Source: an uncultured Collinsella sp. (GTDB taxonomy: Bacteria > Actinomycetota > Coriobacteriia > Coriobacteriales > Coriobacteriaceae). Taken from it: a DNA stretch of 64,000 nucleotides. Location of the stretch: contig CABUUG010000001.1 in NCBI GenBank assembly GCA_902494605.1, forward strand, positions 1-64,000, read 5' to 3'. A model generated the notes under the pieces. The model saw only the letters and a list, made by a program, of their open reading frames with translations, searched no databases and was not told where the DNA came from. Positions 30,183 through 41,650 of the stretch are shown piece after piece. How positions within the stretch are numbered: the stretch's first letter is position 1; the number at the start of each line of letters is the position of its first letter. The translations under genes were made by a program, and so were the position numbers.

Positions 30183-30878
30183 ATGGACGAGAAGAACGAA
30201 GAGCTCGTGGACGCGCAGATCGTCGAAGAGGACAGCCGCATGTATGGGCACGCCGAGGGCGAGCCTGGTGGCGAGGTCGCTGACGAGCCGGCGCTGGTGC
30301 TGGGCGACGACGACCCGCACGATGCCGAGCTGCACGAGAAGATTCTTTCGGAGGAGTGCGCCTGGAAGGGCAAGATCCTTGACGTCCACCGTCTTGAAGT
30401 TGAGCTGCCCAACGGTCACCGCAGCGCCCGCGATATCGTTCGCCATCCGGGCGCGGCGGCCGTTGTGGCGCTTACCGAGAGCGGCAAGATCGTACTGGTG
30501 CGTCAGTACCGCACCGCCATCGACCGCGTGACGGTCGAGATTCCCGCCGGCAAGCTCGATCCAGGCGAGGACCCGCTCGATTGCGCCAAGCGCGAACTGC
30601 ATGAGGAGACGGGCTTTAGGGCCGGTCGCATTCGCTTTTTGACGTCGATTGTCACGTCCTGCGGTTTTTGCGATGAGATCATCCACATCTACTTGGCTAC
30701 CAAGCTCGAGTTTGATGCGCCCAACCCCGATGATGACGAGTTTGTCAACGTGGACCTGGTGCCGCTGCACGAGCTGATCGATGCCGTGCTCGACGGCAAG
30801 ATCGAAGACGCCAAGACCGTCGTGGGTGCGCTTGCCTGCGACAGCATCGCGCACCGACTAGGCGGGGCCGATCTTTAA
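30183..30878 (+). CDS. Nudix hydrolase, ADP-ribose pyrophosphatase type
   Basis: A 231-residue protein. An acidic N-terminal 50 residues is followed by WKGKILDVHRLEVELPNG and an intact Nudix box (G-x5-E-x7-REUxEExGU, with RELHEETGF at its end). The layout with FDAPNPDDDEFV after the box is typical of ADP-ribose pyrophosphatases (NudF type). It likely splits ADP-ribose to AMP and ribose phosphate. I prefer the ATG at 30183; an ATG three codons earlier abuts the GAGAGGA site. It lies 21 bp after purD. Confidence 0.9.
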   Translation: MDEKNEELVDAQIVEEDSRMYGHAEGEPGGEVADEPALVLGDDDPHDAELHEKILSEECAWKGKILDVHRLEVELPNGHRSARDIVRHPGAAAVVALTESGKIVLVRQYRTAIDRVTVEIPAGKLDPGEDPLDCAKRELHEETGFRAGRIRFLTSIVTSCGFCDEIIHIYLATKLEFDAPNPDDDEFVNVDLVPLHELIDAVLDGKIEDAKTVVGALACDSIAHRLGGADL

Positions 30879-30906
30879 CGAGCGGGGATGATCCCGCAGA
30901 TTTGTG

Positions 30907-31053
30907 TAAGTCAGCGAAAGTGCTCCATTTGAGACAAAGTGGCCTAAAAGAGGAGGGAAGCGTATGGATATACGCGACCGACGATTGAAGGCCAGATTGT
31001 TCAAATGGGGCGCTTGCAGCGTCGAGACGAAACGCGGTTTGGTAAAACCGCGT
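30907..31053 (+). ncRNA. Candidate structured RNA element, copy 1
   Basis: Order of parts: GTCAGCGAAA (30910-30919); 13-bp stem P1, 30920-30932 with 31001-31013, including two G-U pairs; CAAAG (30935-30939); 6-bp stem P2, 30940-30945 with 30989-30994; a 6-bp hairpin GCGTAT / ATACGC (30960-30975); GATTG (30995-30999); TTGCAGCGTCGAG (31014-31026); terminal 9-bp hairpin ACGCGGTTT / AAACCGCGT (31032-31053). The same parts with the same spacing around P1 and P2 recur at 58815-58965. P1 shares no sequence between copies but pairs in both. Here it lies in the leader of an ABC exporter gene, whose Shine-Dalgarno starts one base after the last hairpin. Confidence 0.6.
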
Positions 31054-31062
31054 AAGGTGATT

Positions 31063-32835
31063 ATGCTGAAGCGTTTTCTTTCGTATTACAAGCCCCAGAT
31101 GGGGCTTTTTGTTGCTGATACTGTTTGTGCTCTGGTGCTTGCCGCCATTGACCTGGCGTTCCCCATTATCCTGCGCAATTTGACCGGTGGGCTGTTTACT
31201 CAGGGTCAGACTGCCATTATGCAGGCGCTCGGCATGATCGCGGTGGGCTTGGTGTTGATGTATGCCGTCCGCTGCGCCTGCCGCTACTTTGTGAGCTATT
31301 GGGGTCACGTGATGGGCGCGCGCATGGAGTCCAAGATGCGCGAGGACCTGTTCGACCAGTATGAGCGCTTTAGCTTTGCGTACTTCGACCGCAACAGCTC
31401 GGGCGACATGATGAGCCGCGTGGTCAACGACCTGTTCGATATCTGCGAGGCGGCGCACCACGTGCCCGAGTGGATCATCATCTGCGGCATCGAGATTATC
31501 GGATCGTTTGTGATTCTCTTTACCATCGCCCCGGTGCTGGCGCTCGCCATGGCCGTGGTGACGGCGGCGTTTGCGGTCATCATGTTTTGGCAGAACATGC
31601 GCATGCGCGAGGTCTTTAGCGACAACCGCAAAAAAATCAGCGGCATCAATGCGCAGCTGCAGGATTCGCTGGCGGGCATGCGCGTGGTCAAGAGCTTTGC
31701 CAATGAGGAGACCGAACGCTTCAAGTTCCGCGCCTCCAACAATCGCTATCTTTCGTCCAAGGAGAACATGTATCACGCCATGGGCGTCTATACCGCGACG
31801 TATGGCCTGCTCTCGGGTGTGCTCTATGTGATCGTGGTGCTGCTGGGCGGCTGGCTGGTCGCCCAGGGACAGCTGCAGGCGGTCGATATGGCGACCTTCG
31901 CGCTCTACATTTCGCTGTTCTGCACGCCGCTCGAGACACTCGTCAATTCGGCCGAAACGTATCAGAAGGCTATCGCCGGCTTTAGGCGTATGGACGAGGT
32001 GCTCTCGACCGCGCCGGATATCCAGGACAAGCCGGGCGCCACGGATCTGCAGGTGACTGCCGGCGCCGTGGAGTATCACGACGTGTGCTTTAACTACGAG
32101 GATGTTGAGCTGGGCGAGGGCGATGCCGACGAGCGTCCCGTTATCGACCATATGGACCTGTCCATCAAGCCCGGGCAGACCATCGCTTTGGTTGGCCCTT
32201 CGGGCGGTGGCAAGTCCACGACCTGTTCGCTGCTGCCGCGCTTTTATGACGTGGCTGCCGGATCCATTAGCATCGACGGCCAAGACGTGCGCGATGTGAC
32301 GCAGCAGAGCCTGCGCCGTGCCATCGGCCTGGTGCAGCAGGATGTCTATCTGTTTGACGGTACGATTGGCGAGAACATCGCCTACGGCAAGCCGGGCGCT
32401 ACGGCGGAAGAGATCGCCGAGGCCGCCCGTCGCGCCAACATCGATGCCTTTATCGAGTCGCTTCCACAGGGCTACGACACCGTGGTGGGCGAGCGTGGCA
32501 GCCGTCTTTCGGGCGGACAGAAGCAGCGTGTTGCCATCGCGCGCGTGTTTCTCAAGAACCCCAAGATCCTGATCTTGGACGAGGCGACGAGTGCTTTGGA
32601 TAACGAGAGCGAGGAGGCGGTCCAGGAGTCGCTCGAAGAGCTGGCACGCGGCCGTACCACAATCATCATCGCCCACCGTCTTTCGACCATTAAGCATGCT
32701 GACGAGATTGCGACTGTTGAGCATGGTCGCGTTGTGGAACGTGGCACGCATGAACAGCTTCTCGCCCGTGGCGGCACCTATGCCCGTTACTATCGAATGC
32801 AGTTCGAAGGTGCGCGTGCGCACGAGCTCGACTGA
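31063..32835 (+). CDS. ABC exporter (fused membrane and ATPase domains)
   Basis: A 590-residue half-transporter. Six membrane helices span about 15-290. The nucleotide-binding domain has Walker A VGPSGGGKST, Q-loop VQQDVYLFDGTI, signature LSGGQKQR and Walker B ILILDEATSALDNES. It probably acts as a homodimer, since no partner gene adjoins. The substrate is unknown; it resembles lipid or multidrug exporters. I start it at ATG 31063 (MLKRFLSYYKPQ), preceded by AAGGTG, because that is where family similarity would begin. An in-frame ATG at 30964 has an even better AGGAGG and would add 33 residues encoded by the structured element. Confidence 0.92.
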   Translation: MLKRFLSYYKPQMGLFVADTVCALVLAAIDLAFPIILRNLTGGLFTQGQTAIMQALGMIAVGLVLMYAVRCACRYFVSYWGHVMGARMESKMREDLFDQYERFSFAYFDRNSSGDMMSRVVNDLFDICEAAHHVPEWIIICGIEIIGSFVILFTIAPVLALAMAVVTAAFAVIMFWQNMRMREVFSDNRKKISGINAQLQDSLAGMRVVKSFANEETERFKFRASNNRYLSSKENMYHAMGVYTATYGLLSGVLYVIVVLLGGWLVAQGQLQAVDMATFALYISLFCTPLETLVNSAETYQKAIAGFRRMDEVLSTAPDIQDKPGATDLQVTAGAVEYHDVCFNYEDVELGEGDADERPVIDHMDLSIKPGQTIALVGPSGGGKSTTCSLLPRFYDVAAGSISIDGQDVRDVTQQSLRRAIGLVQQDVYLFDGTIGENIAYGKPGATAEEIAEAARRANIDAFIESLPQGYDTVVGERGSRLSGGQKQRVAIARVFLKNPKILILDEATSALDNESEEAVQESLEELARGRTTIIIAHRLSTIKHADEIATVEHGRVVERGTHEQLLARGGTYARYYRMQFEGARAHELD

Positions 32836-32854
32836 TTGATATGACAGGAAGTTT

Positions 32855-33820
32855 ATGGCTGACAAGAACCCTTTGACTCCGGAAGAAGTGACGGAGTTAT
32901 TCTCCGAAATCGATGCATCCGGTGTCTTGGATCCCACGCTTGCCAAAAAGCGAACTGAGCGCATGCGTGAGAAGGAGGCCGCGGCCAAGCGCGGTGACAA
33001 AGCGGCGCTAGCGCAGCTGCGCAGCGAGGACCGCGCGAGCCAGGCAAAACATATCGACCCGCTGTCCGAGGACGATCCTTCGGGCTCGCAGGTGAGCCAT
33101 ACCATTACGAAGACCGCGATGGCCGTGGTCATCGGTATTTTGGTGCTGATCGTGGGCATGCAGATCGGCTACGGCGTGATGCGCCGTCTGAATACCGTCA
33201 ACCTGTCCGAGAGCGTTTCGGTTGATACCGTTTCGACGGCGCTGAAGGGCGGCCTTGAGTGGGGCAACGGCTTTACGCAGTTCCCGCTCGACTTTACCGT
33301 CGATGAAGCCGATGAACGCACGGGCACGGTCGAGGTGACGGTGTTGGACACGTCTTCTGCCAACGAGCTCGAGCTGTTGTCCAACGGGCAGATTCAGGCC
33401 GCGGCGCTTGCGACCAACGCGCTGCTCAACGATAAGATCGACCGCGTGGTGTATAACGTTCACGCCTATATCGACGAGGATAGCAACATTCAGCACGATT
33501 CCTTCTTTGGCATGTTCCCCGCGCGGGGCCACCAGAGCGCCATTTTGACGTTCGTGTGGACCAAGAGCTCATCCAACGCCACGAGTATCGACTGGAAGAT
33601 GCGCATCGTGAGTATGGATGACACCATCGCCGAGCGCATTCAGAAGCAGGTGAACTCGGTGTCGTCGTTGATTGAGGATCCGGTGGTGAGCCAGACCAAG
33701 ATTGACGAGGAAAAGACCGAGCGTGACCTGGAGCATCGTCTGCATGGCCGCGAGATTTTCCGCGGCGGCAAGCCCGATCGCACACCGTCCGAACTGCTGG
33801 AACAGGACAAGAAAAAGTAA
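32855..33820 (+). CDS. Single-pass membrane protein of unknown function
   Basis: A 321-residue protein. A charged cytoplasmic N-terminus (about 1-85, with a Lys/Arg/Glu helix RTERMREKEAAAKRG) precedes one membrane helix (about 88-108, MAVVIGILVLIVGMQIGYGV). An outward domain of about 200 residues follows with alternating strands (TGTVEVTVLDTSS, SAILTFVWTKSSS). I do not recognise the family. It begins 20 bp after the ABC exporter and is followed by a terminator, so the two form a transcript. It may be an accessory to the exporter. Confidence 0.75.
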   Translation: MADKNPLTPEEVTELFSEIDASGVLDPTLAKKRTERMREKEAAAKRGDKAALAQLRSEDRASQAKHIDPLSEDDPSGSQVSHTITKTAMAVVIGILVLIVGMQIGYGVMRRLNTVNLSESVSVDTVSTALKGGLEWGNGFTQFPLDFTVDEADERTGTVEVTVLDTSSANELELLSNGQIQAAALATNALLNDKIDRVVYNVHAYIDEDSNIQHDSFFGMFPARGHQSAILTFVWTKSSSNATSIDWKMRIVSMDDTIAERIQKQVNSVSSLIEDPVVSQTKIDEEKTERDLEHRLHGREIFRGGKPDRTPSELLEQDKKK

Positions 33821-33826
33821 GACGCC

Positions 33827-33869
33827 ATCATCCCGCGTGAGCCACAAGCCCCGCGGGATGATTTTTTAA
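33827..33869 (+). terminator. Intrinsic terminator after the exporter operon
   Basis: ATCATCCCGCG pairs with CGCGGGATGAT, followed by six Ts. Confidence 0.9.
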
Positions 33870-33990
33870 TCCCCGTCCCAGAGAAATCATTATGCATAGA
33901 AAGTCATAATTATCATTTCGTAAACATTTCGATGAAATTAACGCCATGAGGCATGCTTGCGGTTACAATACCGCGAGGCCTAACTACACA

Positions 33991-34023
33991 CCTTTAAGCC
34001 GGTCCTGTGAGACCGGGAAGGAG
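33991..34023 (+). promoter_or_regulatory. PyrR-binding-loop-like leader of carAB
   Basis: CCGGTC (33999-34004) pairs with GACCGG (34011-34016) around loop CTGTGA, giving the TCCTGTGAGA core that matches the PyrR binding loop (UCCNGNGAG). The outer CCTT (33991-33994) pairs with AAGG (34018-34021), which is part of the carA Shine-Dalgarno AAGGAG. PyrR with UMP could thus stabilise a hairpin that hides the ribosome site, as proposed in mycobacteria. No T-run follows, so control would be at translation. Confidence 0.75.
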
Positions 34024-34027
34024 AATT

Positions 34028-35467
34028 ATGGCGAACAACCATACCGCGGGCGCTGCCGCCCGCACCTTCGCGCCCAGCGAGCTTTGCCAGCGTATGCTGG
34101 CCAAAACCAGCAAGGGCACCTGCGGTCCCTGCATCCTGTATCTTGAGGATGGGACCATTTTTTATGGACGTGCATGCGGCGCCGAGGGCACCGCGACCGG
34201 CGAAGTCTGCTTCAACACCTCGCTTGAGGGCTACTTTGAGGTCATGACCGACCCGAGCTATGCCGGCCAAATCGTAACCATGACCTATCCGCAGATCGGT
34301 AACTACGGCATCGACGAGACCGACGTCCAGTCGGCCTTCCCCGGTGATACCGCCCGCCCCGCGAGCGCTCCGGCTATGCGCGGCATGATCGTCCGCGACA
34401 TGTGCGTCACGCCTTCCAACTGGCGCTCGGCCGTCAGCGTGCCGGAGTACCTGCGTGCCCACGGCATCGTCGCTATCGAGGGCGTCGACACCCGCGCTCT
34501 TGTGCGCCACCTGCGCGACAACGGCTCCAAGATGGGTATTATCTCGACGGAAATCTTTGACATCGCCGAGCTTGCCGAGCGTCTGGCCGCAGCGCCGACG
34601 CTGGTGGGCGAGAACCTGGTCAAGACCGTGAGCTGCCCTGAGCCCCACGAGTTTGCAGCTGCCGACCTGCCCGCTACGCATGACTTTGCGCTTGCCCCTG
34701 CCGCCCCCGCCCGCCACAACGTGGTCGCCTACGACTGCGGCGTCAAGCGCGGCATTCTGGAGGGCCTCGTCCGCGCCGGCTGCGACCTTACTGTCGTGCC
34801 GTGGGATACGCCCGCGAGTGAGGTGCTCGACATGAATCCCGACGGCGTCTTTTTATCCAACGGCCCCGGCGACCCCGATGCCGTGGTGGAGACCTATGAG
34901 CAGGTGCAGCAGCTGATCGGCAAGGTGCCGGTCTTTGGCATTTGCCTCGGTCACCAGATGATCAGCTTGGCGTGTGGCGCCCAAATGGAAAAGCTTAAAT
35001 TCGGTCACCGTGGCGGTAACCAGCCGGTTATGAACCTGGTGAGCCGTCGCGTGGAGATCACCGCGCAAAACCACGGCTTTGGCCTGCTGTTCCCAAGTCT
35101 GGGCAAACTAATCCCGGAGCTTTCCGGCGGCGAGACCGAGCATGAGGCCGACGGCGACCTACGCGCCTGGGTGCGTCGCGGCATCGCGCCGGTCGTGATG
35201 AACGAGCGCTTCGGCCGCATTCGCCTGACGCACGTGAACCTCAACGACGGCACCGCCGAGGGCATCCAGCTGCTCGATGCCCCGTGCTTCTCGGTCCAGT
35301 ACCACCCCGAGGCCTCGCCCGGCCCCACCGATGCCCACTATCTCTTTACCGCCTTTACGCGACTCATGGACGGCGAGGAGAACTACCTGGACATCGACAC
35401 CGCGAAGGACCGCCTTGCCGGCTGGAATTTTGCCGAGACCGCCGCGACCGAGACCGAGGAGAACTAA
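34028..35467 (+). CDS. carA: Carbamoyl-phosphate synthase small subunit
   Basis: A 479-residue glutaminase subunit, longer than usual (about 360-380), partly through an N-terminal segment and a loop near residue 370. The N-terminal domain has [14 protein letters not shown] and [37 protein letters not shown], read across about 40-100. The class I amidotransferase triad is visible as GICLGHQ (Cys) and [10 protein letters not shown] (His, Glu). It delivers ammonia to CarB for pyrimidine and arginine synthesis. The ATG at 34028 is preceded by AAGGAG inside a PyrR-like hairpin. carB follows after one base. Confidence 0.96.
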   Translation: MANNHTAGAAARTFAPSELCQRMLAKTSKGTCGPCILYLEDGTIFYGRACGAEGTATGEVCFNTSLEGYFEVMTDPSYAGQIVTMTYPQIGNYGIDETDVQSAFPGDTARPASAPAMRGMIVRDMCVTPSNWRSAVSVPEYLRAHGIVAIEGVDTRALVRHLRDNGSKMGIISTEIFDIAELAERLAAAPTLVGENLVKTVSCPEPHEFAAADLPATHDFALAPAAPARHNVVAYDCGVKRGILEGLVRAGCDLTVVPWDTPASEVLDMNPDGVFLSNGPGDPDAVVETYEQVQQLIGKVPVFGICLGHQMISLACGAQMEKLKFGHRGGNQPVMNLVSRRVEITAQNHGFGLLFPSLGKLIPELSGGETEHEADGDLRAWVRRGIAPVVMNERFGRIRLTHVNLNDGTAEGIQLLDAPCFSVQYHPEASPGPTDAHYLFTAFTRLMDGEENYLDIDTAKDRLAGWNFAETAATETEEN

Positions 35468-35468
35468 C

Positions 35469-38783
<3,315 letters not shown>

Positions 38784-38795
38784 ACTGACCTGTCT

Positions 38796-38880
38796 GGCCG
38801 GGGCGGGGGGCCGAGTTTCCCCCTTCGCTCCGGCTGCAAGCAGAGTCGCTCAGTGGGAAACTCGGCCCCCCGCCCCGGCC
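38796..38880. repeat. Long-stem inverted-repeat element after carB
   Basis: Perfect 26-bp arms (38796-38821 and 38855-38880) enclose a 33-bp centre. The centre, read on the minus strand, is GAGCGACTCTGC..GCAGCCGGAGCGAA and closely matches the centre of the element at 48848-48939, although the arms are unrelated. It may serve as the carB transcript end. Confidence 0.8.
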
Positions 38881-38899
38881 TGCGGTGACTTGGTTGCAC

Positions 38900-39157
38900 C
38901 GTGTGCTGCCGAAGGGGCTTTGTGCGTCCGGTGGCAATCAGGGTTCCGGCAACGGTGGGCAGACATCCGGCGGTTCGAACGATGGCGCCCAGGCGGGAAA
39001 GCCCGCTGGTGACAAGGCTCAGGGTGGCAAGTCCGCTAACTCACTTGCGAGCACCGGTGATCAAACGGTGGCGACCGTCGCCGCGATCGGCGGCCTGGGT
39101 GCCGCGATCGCCGCAATCGGAGTCTTTCTTGCTCGTTTCCGCCGCAAGGAAGACTAG
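38900..39157 (+). pseudogene. Remnant of a sortase-anchored surface protein (C-terminus only)
   Basis: An open frame of about 85 residues is a Gly/Ser/Gln-rich linker followed by KPAGDKAQGGKSANSLASTG, a hydrophobic helix and an RFRRKED tail. It aligns with the end of the 2143-residue surface enzyme at 48.5-48.7 kb (GNQGSGNG, KPAGDKAQGGK, TGDQTV, GGLGA, IAAIG). There is no signal peptide, ribosome site or N-terminal part, and the upstream boundary is the inverted repeat. It is most simply a truncated duplicate. Confidence 0.8.
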
Positions 39158-39189
39158 CGCGAGCGATTGACAATCGCACACGTTTCTCA

Positions 39190-39217
39190 AGAGGGCCGCG
39201 GTAACCGTCGCGGCCCT
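39190..39217 (+). terminator. Probable terminator of the former surface-protein gene
   Basis: GAGGGCCGCG pairs with CGCGGCCCTC around GTAACCGT. The T-tail is poor (ACTTTACC). Confidence 0.6.
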
Positions 39218-39352
39218 CACTTTACCGGAGCGGTCTGAGGACTCGCGTCTTTCGCTTCGGACTGCTGCGCAGGGTCAATCAGGCGGAGATCTCACCCGTG
39301 TCGGGTTTGCGATAGCTTGGCGAACATAATTACGCGAAATCTAGGATTTCTC

Positions 39353-39392
39353 AAAAACGCGAAGTAGATGATATATTGTACTTCGCGTTTTT
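39353..39392. promoter_or_regulatory. 14-bp inverted repeat upstream of the DUF4143 ATPase
   Basis: AAAAACGCGAAGTA and TACTTCGCGTTTTT flank a 12-bp AT-rich spacer GATGATATATTG. The T/A-run ends fit a bidirectional terminator; the spacer contains a possible -10 box, so an operator is also possible. CGCGAA and GCGAAGT recur at 39332-39337 and 39410-39416. Confidence 0.6.
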
Positions 39393-39424
39393 CAGTTAAT
39401 CTTAATTTTGCGAAGTGGATTGCC

Positions 39425-40636
39425 ATGAGACTTATTAATCGCCCGTTCTACATGAGCAAGCTTTCCAAGGTGGCAGGTACGCCTGATATCAAGGTGATCA
39501 CCGGAATCAGGCGATGCGGAAAATCGAAATTGCTTGAGGCGTTTGCCAGCCAACTTCATTCAAACGACCCCTCGGCCAACGTCATACACGTCAACTTCAA
39601 TCTACTTGAGTTCGAGCCGTTGGCGGAATACCATGCGCTGCATACATATGTGGAAAAGCACTATATTGAGGGTTGCCAGAATATCGTCATGATCGACGAG
39701 GTCCAGATGTGTGAAGGGTTCGAGCGGGCTATCAACAGTCTTCATGCGTCAGAGAAATATGACATTTACATCACGGGGTCGAACGCCTTTCTTCTCTCAA
39801 GCGACCTCTCGACGTTGTTCACGGGAAGAACGGTGGAGATCGAGGTCTTTCCGTTTTCACTTGCGGAGTTCTCGGCGTATCACGAGATCACTTCTCCAGC
39901 CGAGGCCCTTGCTCGCTATGTCCGCGAGGGAGGAATGCCGGGTTCCTATATCTACCAGGACGAAAGGATGCGTTTCTCATACATCTCGGATGTGCTTGAA
40001 ACTCTTATCCTGCGCGACATCAGACAAAAATATCGTATACGTAATGCGGAGCAGCTTAAACGTTCCTGCGAGTTCCTGATGGATAACGTCGGAAACATCT
40101 CTTCTCTCAAGGGGATGGCGGCCGAGCTTTCACGAGCGAACCTTAAGATAAGCGACAAGACGCTGGCTGTGTATATCGACTACCTGTGTAATGCGTTTGC
40201 GTTCTACCGGTTTCGTCGCTTTGACGTCTCAGGAAAGAAATACCTGTCGACGGGAGATAAATACTATCTGGCCGACCATTCGTTTCGCTACGCCGCGCTT
40301 GGCACGAAAAAGCTCGACTTTGGCCATGTTTACGAGAATATGGTGGCAATCGAGCTTATGCGCCGCGGATGGGAAGTCTACGTGGGCGTTCTCTACCAAA
40401 AGGAAGTAGACTTTGTCGCCATCAGGCGTGACCGCCGTGTCTATATCCAGGTGAGTGACGACATTTCCCAAGAAGCGACGCTTGAGCGTGAGCTTGATCC
40501 GCTGCGACGGATTCGAGACGCCTATCCCAAGTGCGTCATCGCCCGAACAGGGCACGAAACGACTGATTGGGATGGCATCAAGGTCGTCGACCTGGCACGA
40601 TGGCTTATGGGTGAATCAGGCGAGCTGGCCGTCTAG
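39425..40636 (+). CDS. ATPase of the AAA_14 / DUF4143 family
   Basis: A 403-residue protein. The N-terminal AAA domain has Walker A TGIRRCGKSKLL, Walker B VMIDEVQMCEGFE, and sensor segment IYITGSNAFLLSSDLSTLFTG, then RTVEIEVFPFSLAEF, all typical of the family. The C-terminal DUF4143 domain has the nuclease-like pattern YENMVAIELMRRGWEVYVG...KEVDFVA. The cellular role of this common family is not known; many members lie in mobile or defence-rich DNA. G+C is lower than in neighbours. The start is ATG 39425, preceded by a weak AAGTGGA site. Confidence 0.88.
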   Translation: MRLINRPFYMSKLSKVAGTPDIKVITGIRRCGKSKLLEAFASQLHSNDPSANVIHVNFNLLEFEPLAEYHALHTYVEKHYIEGCQNIVMIDEVQMCEGFERAINSLHASEKYDIYITGSNAFLLSSDLSTLFTGRTVEIEVFPFSLAEFSAYHEITSPAEALARYVREGGMPGSYIYQDERMRFSYISDVLETLILRDIRQKYRIRNAEQLKRSCEFLMDNVGNISSLKGMAAELSRANLKISDKTLAVYIDYLCNAFAFYRFRRFDVSGKKYLSTGDKYYLADHSFRYAALGTKKLDFGHVYENMVAIELMRRGWEVYVGVLYQKEVDFVAIRRDRRVYIQVSDDISQEATLERELDPLRRIRDAYPKCVIARTGHETTDWDGIKVVDLARWLMGESGELAV

Positions 40637-40662
40637 CACGCGATGGCGCGGGCTGAAACGAA

Positions 40663-40728
40663 CGAGCGATGATTTCGTCCCGCGAGGAGGCCAATACGGC
40701 CCTCTTCGAGGGACGGAATCCTCGCTCG
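40663..40728. repeat. Long imperfect hairpin after the DUF4143 gene
   Basis: About 26 bp pair between 40663 and 40728 (CGAGCGATGATTTCGTCCC with GGGACGGAATCCTCGCTCG and inner bases), with G-U pairs and few mismatches, around loop CCAATACGG. No T-run follows on either strand. Confidence 0.6.
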
Positions 40729-40870
40729 ATCTCTTGGCGGGACATTTTGCTCTGTCGATGATCAACGGTTGGTGGAAAGCGATGCCTCGTCCGTGTCACT
40801 ATTCCGTGATTGCTGGTATTTTCTGCATGCTAAAATGAATGCATAAAAGACTTTATATTTGGAGGTCTCG

Positions 40871-41191
40871 ATGCCTGCTTTAAAGATGCTCGACAATCTT
40901 GTTCCCATCAGCGATTTCAGTCACGGTAAGGGTCCCGCTGCGTTTTCGAGAGTGAGCAACGACAACCCGGTTGTAGTTTTGAAACACAACAAGCCGGCGT
41001 TCGTTATCGTGACGCCCGATGAATACCGAGAGGCTAAGCAGGCGGAGGAGGACCTCGCCTTGTTGACGTTGGCCCTTAAGAGGACGGCTGCGACAAGCGA
41101 TGATGAACTCGTTTCCCTATCTGATGTTATGGCAGAGTTGGGTGTGGGCCAGGACGAACTCGATCAGATGGATGAGGTCGAGTTTGAATGA
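40871..41191 (+). CDS. Antitoxin, Phd/YefM type
   Basis: A 106-residue protein. The N-terminal half (LVPISDFSHGKGPAAFSRVS, then NPVVVLKHNKPAFVIVTPDEY) follows the Phd/YefM DNA-binding pattern. The acidic C-terminal half would wrap the toxin. The ATG at 40871 lies after TTGGAGG. Its last codons overlap the toxin start by 4 bp (ATGA). It presumably represses its own promoter (TATATT-like DNA lies at about 40853). Confidence 0.88.
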   Translation: MPALKMLDNLVPISDFSHGKGPAAFSRVSNDNPVVVLKHNKPAFVIVTPDEYREAKQAEEDLALLTLALKRTAATSDDELVSLSDVMAELGVGQDELDQMDEVEFE

Positions 41192-41538
41192 GCGGGTACG
41201 AAGTCGCTTTCTACCCGGATGCTCTCAAGGATCTCAAACGTCTCGATGGTTCCCAGCGAAAACACGTGTTTAAGGCTATAGAAAGAATCAGAACGAACCC
41301 ATTGCCGCAGAACGAAGGCGGATTCGGCAAGCCTCTTGGAAACAAGGCGGGCACGGATTTGACTGGCTTCATGAAAATCAAGCTCAGGGGAAGTGGCATT
41401 CGGATTGTGTACCGCCTCATTAAAATCAAAGGAAAAATGGCCATCGTAGTGGTAGGCGCTCGTGAAGACATGGAAGCGTACCGAACCGCCCAAAGGCGTG
41501 CGATTGATTTCGAGAAGTGGGCGGAAGAGGCTCTCTAA
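41188..41538 (+). CDS. Toxin, RelE/ParE type
   Basis: A 116-residue basic protein. YEVAFYPDALKDLKRLD is the RelE N-terminus, and GIRIVYRLIKIKGKMAIVVVGAREDMEAY covers the core strands and C-terminal catalytic segment. RelE-like toxins cleave mRNA in the ribosome, while ParE-like ones poison gyrase; the Arg-rich RIVYRL strand favours RelE. It overlaps the antitoxin by 4 bp. A terminator follows. The pair lies in low-G+C accessory DNA. Confidence 0.88.
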   Translation: MSGYEVAFYPDALKDLKRLDGSQRKHVFKAIERIRTNPLPQNEGGFGKPLGNKAGTDLTGFMKIKLRGSGIRIVYRLIKIKGKMAIVVVGAREDMEAYRTAQRRAIDFEKWAEEAL

Positions 41539-41591
41539 CTTCATGGGTGAAAACAGGAATGCAGCGATGTGCTTCAGGTGTGCGAGTTTTG

Positions 41592-41631
41592 AAAGGCTCT
41601 GGTGATTCGGAGGTTCGCCAGAGCCTTTTTC
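41592..41631 (+). terminator. Intrinsic terminator of the toxin-antitoxin operon
   Basis: AAAGGCTCTGG pairs with CCAGAGCCTTT over a 15-nt inner part, then a T-run. Confidence 0.88.
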
Positions 41632-41650
41632 TATCTGTGGACATTCCTCT

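Noticed and set aside
31032..31053. Terminal hairpin of the structured element as an intrinsic terminator
   Set aside because: In neither copy is it followed by a T-run. In copy 1 it is followed directly by a ribosome-binding site.
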